A stretch of 64,000 nt of DNA. Source: Edaphobacter lichenicola (GTDB taxonomy: Bacteria; Acidobacteriota; Terriglobia; Terriglobales; Acidobacteriaceae). Shown in pieces: positions 55,148 to 63,237 of this stretch (position 1 is the first letter of the stretch; the number at the start of each line of letters is the position of its first letter). The position numbers and the translations under genes were made by a program. The notes below the pieces were generated by a model. That model did not search any database, was not told the origin of the DNA, and saw only the letters and a program-made list of their open reading frames with translations. The stretch lies in the NCBI RefSeq assembly GCF_014201315.1, contig NZ_JACHDY010000001.1, positions 1-64,000 on the forward strand, in the 5' to 3' direction.

Positions 55148-57367
55148 CTACTGAACGTGCAGCGTAGCCTTCAGCGGAGTATCGCTCGAGGACGGCCCCG
55201 CCGTCACCTTGTACTCGCCTGGAAGCAGCTGCCATCCATTCTGATCCGTGTTGAAGATCGTAAGTGAGAGCGGATGCAGCGGCAGCGTTACTTCCTTCGA
55301 CTCGCCGGGAGCCAGCTTCACCCGTTGCCATGCTGCAAGCCGCTTGTAGTCCTCCTTCGCAGCTGCGGGCAGAGCGACGTAGACCTCGGCGATCTCAGTG
55401 CCCTCGTGCGCTCCCGTGTTGCGGACCGTGAAGTGAACCGTGCGCTTGGCATCATCCACAGTCAGGCCAGAGTAAGCATAGGTGGTGTAAGACAAGCCGA
55501 AGCCAAATGGGAAGAGTGGTTGCCTGTTGGTCGCCTCAAACCACTTGTAGCCGACCTTGGCGCCCTCTGAGTTATAGTTCACGTCGAACGGTTGAACCTG
55601 ATGCTCCTGGTTTGGGCCAGGCGGCACGCCCTCAAGACCCGGCACCACCGGATGAGGCAACTGGGCCTCATCTTTTGCGAACGTAACCGGCAGCTTGCCC
55701 GAAGGATTTACCTCTCCGAAGAGGAGGTTCGCCAGAGCCTGCGCACCGCCAATGCCCGGATACCACATCTCGACCACGCCCTTCACATGTTGAACCCACG
55801 GCATACTCACCGGTCCGCCGTTCTCAATCACGACGATGGTGTTCGGATTCGCCGCTGCCACCGTCTCGACAAGCGCGTCCTGATTGTCAGGCAGCGACAG
55901 AGTCACCGCATCCATCCCCTCCTGCATCGGCTGGTTCACAAACACAATAGCCACAGAAGAAGACTTCGCAAGCTTCACTGCCGCCGCAGTGTCCAGACCA
56001 TCCGCGTACCGCACCGGCGCCTGGGGCGAGTGCGCTTGAATGTTCTTGAGCGGAGAAGAAGGGAAGTAGACATGCTCGGTCCAGCCCGAGCCGCCCGCCT
56101 TCGGATCCGCAGCATTGCCACCCGGCGCATCTACCTGCGCCGAACCGCCTCCCGAAAGAACGCCCACATCTGCATGCGAACCGATAATCGCAATCGAGTT
56201 TGAAGCCGCGACCTTCAGCGGAAGAATATGATCCGCGTTCTTCAGCAGCACGATGCTCTCTTCCGCAATGTGCTGCGCGTCATCTCGCCCACGGAACGGA
56301 TCGACAACAGTACGAACCGGCGGATCATCCACCACTCCCGCGGCAAACATGCTCCGCAGAATGCGATGAACCATGTCGTCCAGCCGAGCCACGGGAACCT
56401 GTCCCCCTTCAACCGCCTTCTTCAGTGGTGCATTGAAGTAGTTCTCGTCACCAGGCATCTCCTGGTCCATCCCGTTCAGTGCGGCCTTGACTGTGCTATG
56501 GGTCGCACCCCAATCCGACACCACCCATCCTTTGAACTTGAAGTCCTTCTTCAAGACTTCGTTGAGCAGATAGTCGTTCTCGCAGGCATGGTCGCCCTCA
56601 TAGAGGTTGTAAGAGCACATCACCGCCGACGGCTCCGCGATCCCAATCGACACCTCGAAGGCAAGCATGTCCGACTCGCGCAGTGCCTTCTTGTCGAGCA
56701 GCGCATTGACGACGGTGCGCCCAGTCTCCTGATCGTTCAGAGCATAGTGCTTGATGTCGCTCATCACATGCTGCGAGAAGACGCCCTTCTCAAGATTGCC
56801 CGTCATCGTCCCGGAAAGAATCGGATCTTCCCCTGCGTACTCGAAGTTGCGGCCGTTGCGCGGTTCGCGGGTGATATTCACACCGCCGCCGATCGTCATA
56901 TTGCTGCCCCACGCGCGAAGCTCGCGGCCAATCACGGAGCCATAAAGAAAAGCCGACTCCGGATCCCAGCTTGAGGCAGCGCCAAGCGTCGAAGGCAGGA
57001 GCGTCGCATAACGCGACTGATACGCCGCCATGCGAGCCCCGACCGCGGAGTCCGCAAGATCGATCCCCGGAATCCCAAGCCGCTCGATTCCCTCCATATA
57101 ACCTGCAGCGAAGTTCGACTTTGCCGGAATCGGGTCACCCGCGCGCAGCACCCCCCAGCCAGTCCCGTGAACCATCCGAATCTTTTCATCAAGAGTCATC
57201 TGACCTACCACCATATCGGCGCGCTCATCCGGTGAGAGGCTCTCATTCATCCAAGACATCTTCGAGGTGGCAGGCGTGGTCTGGGCATGTGCCGCCATCG
57301 AACTAAACGACACTGCAGTCACCGCCGCAAAGACCGACAAAACGCTGAACCGCTGAAAAAATAACAT
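55148..57367 (-). CDS. Exported beta-glucosidase-type glycoside hydrolase, GH3
   Basis: The 739-residue enzyme has a signal peptide (about 1-29, AHAQT), the GH3 N-terminal TIM barrel (about 45-340) with the nucleophile Asp285 in GWVVSDWGATH, and the C-terminal alpha/beta sandwich (about 360-590). The end is a fibronectin III-like domain (about 640-735; LFPFGFGLSYTTY and VRNTGAHEGTEIAEVYV). Such enzymes release glucose or xylose from the non-reducing end of beta-linked plant glycans. It stands alone with the hairpin 55111-55142 behind it. Confidence 0.92.
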   Translation of the reverse strand: MLFFQRFSVLSVFAAVTAVSFSSMAAHAQTTPATSKMSWMNESLSPDERADMVVGQMTLDEKIRMVHGTGWGVLRAGDPIPAKSNFAAGYMEGIERLGIPGIDLADSAVGARMAAYQSRYATLLPSTLGAASSWDPESAFLYGSVIGRELRAWGSNMTIGGGVNITREPRNGRNFEYAGEDPILSGTMTGNLEKGVFSQHVMSDIKHYALNDQETGRTVVNALLDKKALRESDMLAFEVSIGIAEPSAVMCSYNLYEGDHACENDYLLNEVLKKDFKFKGWVVSDWGATHSTVKAALNGMDQEMPGDENYFNAPLKKAVEGGQVPVARLDDMVHRILRSMFAAGVVDDPPVRTVVDPFRGRDDAQHIAEESIVLLKNADHILPLKVAASNSIAIIGSHADVGVLSGGGSAQVDAPGGNAADPKAGGSGWTEHVYFPSSPLKNIQAHSPQAPVRYADGLDTAAAVKLAKSSSVAIVFVNQPMQEGMDAVTLSLPDNQDALVETVAAANPNTIVVIENGGPVSMPWVQHVKGVVEMWYPGIGGAQALANLLFGEVNPSGKLPVTFAKDEAQLPHPVVPGLEGVPPGPNQEHQVQPFDVNYNSEGAKVGYKWFEATNRQPLFPFGFGLSYTTYAYSGLTVDDAKRTVHFTVRNTGAHEGTEIAEVYVALPAAAKEDYKRLAAWQRVKLAPGESKEVTLPLHPLSLTIFNTDQNGWQLLPGEYKVTAGPSSSDTPLKATLHVQ

Positions 57368-57550
57368 TCATGCTCCTTCAAGCTAGGTGAGGCTCGTAGT
57401 CATAAAACGGACGATCGCTTGTTCATAGACCTTAGAGAGTCTATACGAACTAAAACGATATAGTAAAAGGATTTTCGCACTTTTCCGGGTCGGCGGTTCT
57501 CTCTGCGAGGCAAGCAGGACGATTCGCATCTTCGACCCAAGCCCAGTCGA

Positions 57551-57988
57551 TCACTTCGCAAAGAGTTGATTGATGTCAGCGAATGCCTTGAACTCGAGCG
57601 CATTGCCCGCAGGGTCAAGAAAGAACATCGTCGCCTGCTCGCCCACCTCGCCCTTGAAGCGAATGTACGGCTCGATCACAAACTCAACCCCTGCACGACG
57701 AAGCCGCTTCGCAAGGTTCTCCCACGTCTCCATCGGAAGCACCACGCCGAAGTGTGGAACCGGAACGTCATGTCCGTCGACAGGATTATGGTGAGCCTTG
57801 TCCTTCGAAGAGCCAGGCTTCAGATGCGCCACGATCTGATGGCCAAAGAGATCGAAGTCGATCCACTGCGACGAGCTGCGGCCCTCCACACAGCCAAGGG
57901 TCGTTCCATAAAAACTACGCGCAGCGTCCAGATCGTCGACGGGAAAGGCGATGTGAAAAGGTGTCAGCGGCAAGGTGATCTCCTGCAT
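57551..57988 (-). CDS. VOC-family (glyoxalase-like) protein
   Basis: This 145-residue protein has the paired beta-alpha-beta-beta-beta repeats of the vicinal-oxygen-chelate fold. [18 protein letters not shown] opens the first module, [11 protein letters not shown] the second, and [15 protein letters not shown] holds the last metal Glu. A His near residue 12 and Glu near 133 are likely metal ligands. The family includes dioxygenases and antibiotic or aldehyde-modifying enzymes; the substrate is not visible. ATG 57988 was taken; AGGAG precedes within about 7 nt. Confidence 0.85.
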   Translation of the reverse strand: MQEITLPLTPFHIAFPVDDLDAARSFYGTTLGCVEGRSSSQWIDFDLFGHQIVAHLKPGSSKDKAHHNPVDGHDVPVPHFGVVLPMETWENLAKRLRRAGVEFVIEPYIRFKGEVGEQATMFFLDPAGNALEFKAFADINQLFAK

Positions 57989-58025
57989 CGATCATACGAC
58001 GCAACTGACCAGCCGCCGTGAAAGA

Positions 58026-58364
58026 CTAGCCGCGATGGAATCCCTGGTCGTAGCCGCGCAGATAAGCTCTCCGAAAGGCATCGCGGTAAGGCTCATACGG
58101 CCCCAGCGCCGAGTCGTAGCCAGGAGTGCTGTGAAACTTCCGATCATGCTGCGGATGATAGCCGAATCCGTTGTAAGCATCGCGCCCCCCGTCTTCAGTG
58201 CCCGAGCGAAATCCCACTTGATCGGCCCGCTCGATCAACGGCGGAACGCTGTTGTAGCCGGCAGGCGGCGGGGGCGGCGCGTAGTAAGCCGTGTGTGACG
58301 CGCATCCGGCCGTCAAGAGACAAGCGGCGGTGACAACAGGCAGAGCAAGATAAGAGAGTTTCAT
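58026..58364 (-). CDS. Small lipoprotein
   Basis: This 112-residue protein has a lipoprotein signal ending in LLTAGCASH (lipobox Cys21) and a mature part rich in Tyr, Gly, Pro and Asp. The phrases RADQVGFRSGTEDGGRDA and AFRRAYLRGYDQGFHRG recall the helical Tyr/Gly-rich repeats of small surface lipoproteins common in acidobacteria. ATG 58364 follows GTGAGGA by 6 nt. Function unknown. Confidence 0.7.
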   Translation of the reverse strand: MKLSYLALPVVTAACLLTAGCASHTAYYAPPPPPAGYNSVPPLIERADQVGFRSGTEDGGRDAYNGFGYHPQHDRKFHSTPGYDSALGPYEPYRDAFRRAYLRGYDQGFHRG

Positions 58365-58501
58365 AGCGTCCTCACGATGCGGTTCGCGCGCAACCATTAT
58401 TGACGCGCGCGTTCGAAGGAGTAAACGCTACTCAGCGAAAAATGTTGCCGTCGGAAAGAGGCACAGCGTATCCGCGTTTTTTATTCGCTATCGCCGGTTT
58501 T

Positions 58502-59968
58502 TTATTCGCTGTCGCTGGGCAGGCGCACGACAAACTCTGTACTTCCGGGTTCAGAACTGAATCGGATCACGCCGTTGTATTGATCCACGATGCGCTGCAC
58601 GATGCCCAGACCGATCCCCGTGCCAACGCCCACCGGCTTGGTCGTGTAGAAGGGATCGAAGATGTGCTCCTGGCTCTCCAGCGGAATGCCCGAGCCGTTG
58701 TCACTCACACTGATGCAGAGGTCCATGTGCGGCTTCTTCGCGTCCCCTTTCGAACTCTCCGCCCAGGTATGTACGCTGATCCGCCCATGCTGCGGCACCG
58801 CGTCGATCGCATTGTCCAGCAGGTTCGTCCAGATCTGATTCAGCCCCGTGCACTCGCTATGAAGCGGAGGTAGATCCGTCGCGAAGTTCTTCTCGAGCAC
58901 GATCTCTTTCTCGCGTAGCTTGTGCCCCAGGATAATCAGCGTCGCATGAATGCTGTTGTTGATGTCGATCGTCTGCTTCTGGCCCTTGCCTTCATAGGCG
59001 TAAGACTTCACCGCATGCACCAGATCCGTAACGCGCCCGATGCTCTCTTCGATGGTGCCGACCAACTGCATGCTCGAGGCCATCGCCTCTAGCCAGCCCA
59101 GCGCCTCTCCTAGCAATGGACCCTCAAAGCCGCTCTTCATGCGTTCGAGCTCCGTGGCGGTCACGCCGATCGAGACCAGCGTAGGAGCCATCTTCCACGC
59201 GTTTTCGATATTGGCCGACTCCATCCACTCCGCCAATGCCTCCTCGGCGTCGCTCTGGTCCAGCGAGTTCATCATCAGCGGCTGCTTCAACGCAAGCGCC
59301 TGCTTCTGCATGTCGACTATGCAGTGCTTCTGCTCCCTGGTGAGATCGCGCTCCTTGAACTTTAGAGAGAGTTCATGCATTCGCATCAGGTTGTCGCGCA
59401 GTTGCGAGGCGGCACGGCGCGCAGCGGAGCCGGGATTGTTCAACTCATGCATCAACCCCGCGGCCAGCGTCCCCAGCGACGCCATCTTCTCCTGTTGAAC
59501 CGTTGTGCTCTGCAGCTTTTGAAAACGGTAGGCCATGTTGCCCAGAATTGCCTTCCGAACCTGAGGGCACGTCGTCATTAACTCCCAGAACTGCTCTTCG
59601 TCGAGCTCCAGCAGGTGACTTGGCGCCGCCGCTTCCACACTGCCGGAGTTAGGAACATTCGTGAGCAGCGCCATCTCCCCAAAGGTGCTGCCCGCTTCAA
59701 TCTTGGCCAGAATCATGTTGTCCTGTTCGGCAGTCTTCTGATGCACCCGAAGCTCGCCCTCCAGCAAGATCCAGAAGCAATGCGCCAACTCGCCCTGCCG
59801 CGTGATCACTTCGCCCTTATCGATGTGGAAGTCCCGCACGCCAGCAAGACAATGCAGCTGGTCATCTTGCAGCGATGACAACGTGGGGACCTTGCGCAAA
59901 AGCGCAATCAGATCCTCACTGACTTTTTCCACGACGTGACTTTGGACGGTTTGGGTTTGTTCGCTCAT
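58502..59968 (-). CDS. Sensor histidine kinase with N-terminal cyclic-nucleotide-binding domain
   Basis: The 488-residue soluble kinase has a cNMP-binding-like beta-roll (about 30-135, with WILLEGELRVHQK and GEMALLTNVPN), a dimerisation helix with phospho-acceptor His174 in GLMHELNNP, and an HATPase domain. The latter shows NQIWTNLLDNAIDAVP, SVSDNGSGIP and GTGIGLGIVQRIVDQ. No membrane segment is present, so it senses a cytoplasmic signal. It lies 22 nt downstream of the receiver-thioredoxin-reductase gene on the same strand, an almost certain two-component pair. Whether it binds a nucleotide is open, because the Arg of the phosphate cassette is not evident. Confidence 0.88.
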   Translation of the reverse strand: MSEQTQTVQSHVVEKVSEDLIALLRKVPTLSSLQDDQLHCLAGVRDFHIDKGEVITRQGELAHCFWILLEGELRVHQKTAEQDNMILAKIEAGSTFGEMALLTNVPNSGSVEAAAPSHLLELDEEQFWELMTTCPQVRKAILGNMAYRFQKLQSTTVQQEKMASLGTLAAGLMHELNNPGSAARRAASQLRDNLMRMHELSLKFKERDLTREQKHCIVDMQKQALALKQPLMMNSLDQSDAEEALAEWMESANIENAWKMAPTLVSIGVTATELERMKSGFEGPLLGEALGWLEAMASSMQLVGTIEESIGRVTDLVHAVKSYAYEGKGQKQTIDINNSIHATLIILGHKLREKEIVLEKNFATDLPPLHSECTGLNQIWTNLLDNAIDAVPQHGRISVHTWAESSKGDAKKPHMDLCISVSDNGSGIPLESQEHIFDPFYTTKPVGVGTGIGLGIVQRIVDQYNGVIRFSSEPGSTEFVVRLPSDSE

Positions 59969-59990
59969 CGGGTTATTGGTTGGTTGCCTT

Positions 59991-61637
59991 TCAAAGCGTA
60001 GCTAAATACTGGTGCACAAACTGAATTGCGATCGAACCTTCGCCAACGGCGGAAGCGCATCGTTTGACCGAGTTGAATCGTACATCGCCTGCAACAAAGA
60101 TGCCGGGAACGCTCGTCTCCAGCAGATACGGGTCGCGCTCCAGCTTCCACGACTTGGGCGACTGCGCCTTCAGGTCGGGACCGGCAAGAATGAATCCCTT
60201 GCTGTCTCGACAAAGCTCCTCCGGCATCCAGTCCGTCTTCGGCGCCGCGCCGATAAAGATAAACAGGGAACTGGCCTGCCGAGCCTCTTCGCCGCGAGGT
60301 GTCTTCAGAGTCAGACACTCCAGGTGACTCTCGCCCCCCATCGCAATCACCTCGGTGCCGGTCTCGACCGTGATGTTCGGAGTCGCCTCAATCTGGTCGA
60401 TCAGGTACTTCGACATGCTGTTCTCAAGCGACTTCCCGCGGACCAGCATGTGAACATGATCGGCGTAACGGGAGAAATGCATAGCCGCCTGGCCCGCCGA
60501 GTTCGCCCCGCCCACAATGTAGACCGCCTCTTCCTTGCACGACATCGCCTCGGTCAGCGCCGCGCCATAGTAGACGCCCGCTCCGCTGAGCTTATCGGCC
60601 CCAGGCACATCCAGCTTGCAGTAGTCGACCCCCGTAGCCAGCAGGCACACATGGCAGGTCACCTCCTGCCCGTCGGCCATTGTCAGAATGCGGTACTGAT
60701 TCTCCGACCGGATGCAGGAGACCTTCTGCGTCAAAAACTCCGCCCCCAGCCGGTTCGCCTGCAGGAAAGCCCGCTTGGCCAGCTCCTCCCCGCTGAGTCC
60801 CTCCGGAAAGCCGAGGTAGTTCTCAATCTTCGAGCTCGAACCCGCCTGCCCACCAGGAGCCGCTGCCTCGATCACAAGTGTACGCAGCCCCTCAGAGGCC
60901 CCATACACGCCCGCCGCAAGCCCCGCAGGCCCCGCGCCTACCACCACCACGTCGTAGAACTCCTGCTGCGCCTGCGTCCGAAGCCCGACCTTATTGGCCA
61001 TCTCCGTCGAAGTTGGCTGTACCAGCGCGGTCCCGTCGCCAAACAGGATGACCGGCAGCTTGGCGTCGTCGATGCCCTTCTCCTTCAGCAGAGCCAGCGC
61101 ATCCGGATTCGTCTCCGGATTCAACCATTGGTACGGAATGCGGTTCCGCGAAAGAAAGTCCCGCACTGCATGGTCCAACGCCGACCAGCGCACCCCCACC
61201 ACCCGGATCCCCTCAAACGGAGGCTTGTACCCCTCCTTCCAGCTCCCCAGCAGGTCGTCCAGCACCGGATAGAGCTTCTCCTCCGGCGGATCCCAGGGCT
61301 TATTCAGGTAGTAGTGAATCTTGGCCGAATTGATGGCCCGAATCGCCGCTTCCGTATCGGCATACGCGGTCAGCAGAACGCGTTTTGCATTCGGGTAGAT
61401 ACACATGGCCTGCTGAAGAAAATCAACCCCGGTCATCCCAGGCATACGCTGGTCGGAGAGGAACAGTGCAACCGTGTCTTTTCTTTCCTTGAGCTGGCGG
61501 CAGATATCCAGGGCCGCAGCGCCGGAGGCAGCACGGACGATGCGGTAGTCCTGGCCGTAGTGCCGACGCAGATCCTGGACCACCGCTTCCAGAACGCTGG
61601 TGTCGTCATCGATAGCTAGCAAAATTGGCTTAGGCAT
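59991..61637 (-). CDS. Response regulator fused to a thioredoxin-reductase-like FAD protein lacking CxxC
   Basis: The 548-residue product begins with a receiver (1-130; acidic pocket DDD at 10-12, phospho-acceptor Asp62 in SDQRMPG, Lys in LNKPW). A glutaredoxin-like segment (about 140-215) leads into a TrxR-like flavoprotein (about 225-545). FAD-binding VVVGAGPAGLAAG lies at 231-243 and the pyridine-nucleotide motif GGANSAGQAA at 376-385. Where TrxR has its Cys-x-x-Cys after the GAGVYY segment, this protein has Gly-Ala-Ala-Leu (358-361), so it cannot relay electrons through that disulfide. It is first in an operon with the cNMP-domain kinase. A redox sensing or NAD(P)H-oxidising role controlled by phosphorylation is a plausible inference. 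Confidence 0.88.
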   Translation of the reverse strand: MPKPILLAIDDDTSVLEAVVQDLRRHYGQDYRIVRAASGAAALDICRQLKERKDTVALFLSDQRMPGMTGVDFLQQAMCIYPNAKRVLLTAYADTEAAIRAINSAKIHYYLNKPWDPPEEKLYPVLDDLLGSWKEGYKPPFEGIRVVGVRWSALDHAVRDFLSRNRIPYQWLNPETNPDALALLKEKGIDDAKLPVILFGDGTALVQPTSTEMANKVGLRTQAQQEFYDVVVVGAGPAGLAAGVYGASEGLRTLVIEAAAPGGQAGSSSKIENYLGFPEGLSGEELAKRAFLQANRLGAEFLTQKVSCIRSENQYRILTMADGQEVTCHVCLLATGVDYCKLDVPGADKLSGAGVYYGAALTEAMSCKEEAVYIVGGANSAGQAAMHFSRYADHVHMLVRGKSLENSMSKYLIDQIEATPNITVETGTEVIAMGGESHLECLTLKTPRGEEARQASSLFIFIGAAPKTDWMPEELCRDSKGFILAGPDLKAQSPKSWKLERDPYLLETSVPGIFVAGDVRFNSVKRCASAVGEGSIAIQFVHQYLATL

Positions 61638-61877
61638 ATCCCTTTATACTGCGTTGACGTGGTTAGAGACACCCCACGTACAATTCGATTAGATCGAAGC
61701 CCACAAGTTTCAGAAAGTTAGGCCCCCGGAACGACCCTGTTCTGCCTCGAAAGTGCCATCGACAGCCCAAGTTGTCCGAATTGTAGACATTGCCTCCTCC
61801 CCGCTGCAATCCACCGATAAGGGAATAGCCAGAGGGATTGCGGGTCGTTTGCGCCCGGCAGGAGATCACACACACCT

Positions 61878-62534
61878 ATGAACCGAATTATTCTCGCTGA
61901 CAACCAGGCTATCTTTCGTGCAGGCGCAGCCAGAATGCTGTCGCTCGAAGAAGACATGCGGATCGTCGCCCAGTGCGAAGACGCGCCAAAGCTCCTGATC
62001 GCAATCGACGGGCTGCGCGGCTCGATCGTCCTTCTCTCCTCCAGTCTGCGTGTCGAACTGAAAGATCTTCTCGCCCGCACCCAGACCGCAGGCAGCCGCA
62101 CCGTTCTGGTGGCCGAGAACTCAGAGCTTGTCCCGGAAGAGATCGCCACGCTCTTCGACGGAATCCTCCATCGCAACGTCGGCGGCAGCGTGCTGGTCGA
62201 CTGCATTCGCCGGGTCGCTCGCGGCCAGCGCTTTGTGCAGCGGGCCAACGTCACCACCATGCAAAACTCCGACAGCGTCGGCGCCCGCGTCCGCGACCGG
62301 CTGACCCCGAAAGAGATGCAGATCGTCGCGCTGATCGTTCAGGGCTGCAAGAACAAAGACATTGCCCAGCAGCTCGGAACCAAGGAGCAGGTCATCAAGA
62401 ACTACCTCCGCAGCATCTACGACAAGTCAGGCGTCTCCGACCGGCTCGAACTCGCCCTCTTCACCATCCACCACCGCGTCCTGGCCGAAGCCGCAGCCAA
62501 GGCCGGTCACCTCATCCAGATGAAGTCAGCCTGA
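61878..62534 (+). CDS. LuxR/NarL-type response regulator with a degenerate receiver
   Basis: This 218-residue regulator has an N-terminal receiver-like domain (1-120; MNRIILADNQAIFRAGAARML) and a C-terminal LuxR helix-turn-helix (142-200; LTPKEMQIVALIVQGCKNKDIAQQLG, in two phrases). Where the phospho-acceptor Asp should be (about 54, after IVLL) the sequence reads Ser-Ser-Ser, and the conserved Lys near 99 is Arg or His. So it is probably not controlled by phosphorylation. It is divergent from the two-component operon at 58502-61637, with a shared 240-bp promoter region, and may regulate it. Confidence 0.85.
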   Translation: MNRIILADNQAIFRAGAARMLSLEEDMRIVAQCEDAPKLLIAIDGLRGSIVLLSSSLRVELKDLLARTQTAGSRTVLVAENSELVPEEIATLFDGILHRNVGGSVLVDCIRRVARGQRFVQRANVTTMQNSDSVGARVRDRLTPKEMQIVALIVQGCKNKDIAQQLGTKEQVIKNYLRSIYDKSGVSDRLELALFTIHHRVLAEAAAKAGHLIQMKSA

Positions 62535-62576
62535 CGGCCGCAGAATAATCAGCAGAACAACGTCAAGTTGCAGCAG

Positions 62577-62594
62577 TAGGCTTTGCAAAGCCTA
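62577..62594. terminator. Palindrome between convergent genes
   Basis: TAGGCTTTGCAAAGCCTA is a perfect 18-nt palindrome. It lies between the stop of the LuxR-type gene (62534) and the stop (TAG, 62592-62594) of the convergent gene, and a TTTTT run (62601-62605) follows on the plus strand. It may work as a terminator for the plus transcript. Confidence 0.5.
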
Positions 62595-63020
62595 ATTGCC
62601 TTTTTCTTGTTCTTCAATTCGCTTTTTGAACTCATCAATATCTAGGCGCGTTTGACTATGAAACGGCTTGTTCTTAGATACAGACCAGAGTTCATTATTA
62701 GCTTGGTCGCGTACAGAGAAAACTACGGGGGTAGGTGATACGTCTATATCATTGCCTGGTGGGGTGGGTCTGCCATTGGTGTTTGTTGTGAACCGAAGGA
62801 CCAAATCGGCGTCCTTTGCGTCCTTCAAGATTTTGAATCGCCCCCACTTACTTAATTCATCGTAGGCTCGGTCTGCAATCTCTGAGTGGCCCGTTTGATT
62901 GTCAATGTACACGGTTTTTGCAGCTATCACGCTGGTCGGGAGCGGAGCAAGTTTGTCCTTCGCATGAATCGGGGACACGACGAGAACGAGGGCAAGTGCT
63001 ACTGTGCTTGCTGCTTTCAT
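62592..63020 (-). CDS. Secreted protein of unknown function
   Basis: This 142-residue protein has a signal peptide (about 1-20, ending IHA-K) and a mature domain that contains YIDNQTGHSEIADRAYDEL, a LVLRF strand and VVFSVRDQANNELWSVSKN. The strand pattern recalls small secreted acidobacterial proteins, and the order of alpha and beta elements resembles BMP/BON-like fold proteins only vaguely. ATG 63020 follows GGAGAG closely; the frame is open upstream but unlike the rest. I recognise no family. Confidence 0.65.
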   Translation of the reverse strand: MKAASTVALALVLVVSPIHAKDKLAPLPTSVIAAKTVYIDNQTGHSEIADRAYDELSKWGRFKILKDAKDADLVLRFTTNTNGRPTPPGNDIDVSPTPVVFSVRDQANNELWSVSKNKPFHSQTRLDIDEFKKRIEEQEKGN

Positions 63021-63237
63021 GCGATCTCTCCTCAGAGAACTATATTCCACAGATTTGTGCAGCACACTCACTGAAACCACATAGCAGGCGATATCATTGG
63101 GGCCCGTCATGACCAAGGCACAGATACCAAACTCGATTCCGTACACCGCGCCACAGTGCGGACAGCGGGAGTAGTCGCGGTCTAACTGGACGTGGTCTCG
63201 CGGTGGATTTCCTTCTCACAGGTCCCAGGCCCCGTCT

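Noticed and set aside
60012-61619. 535-codon plus-strand frame opposite the receiver/reductase gene
   Set aside because: Composition is Arg/His/Leu-rich and featureless; the opposite strand encodes intact receiver and flavoprotein motifs.
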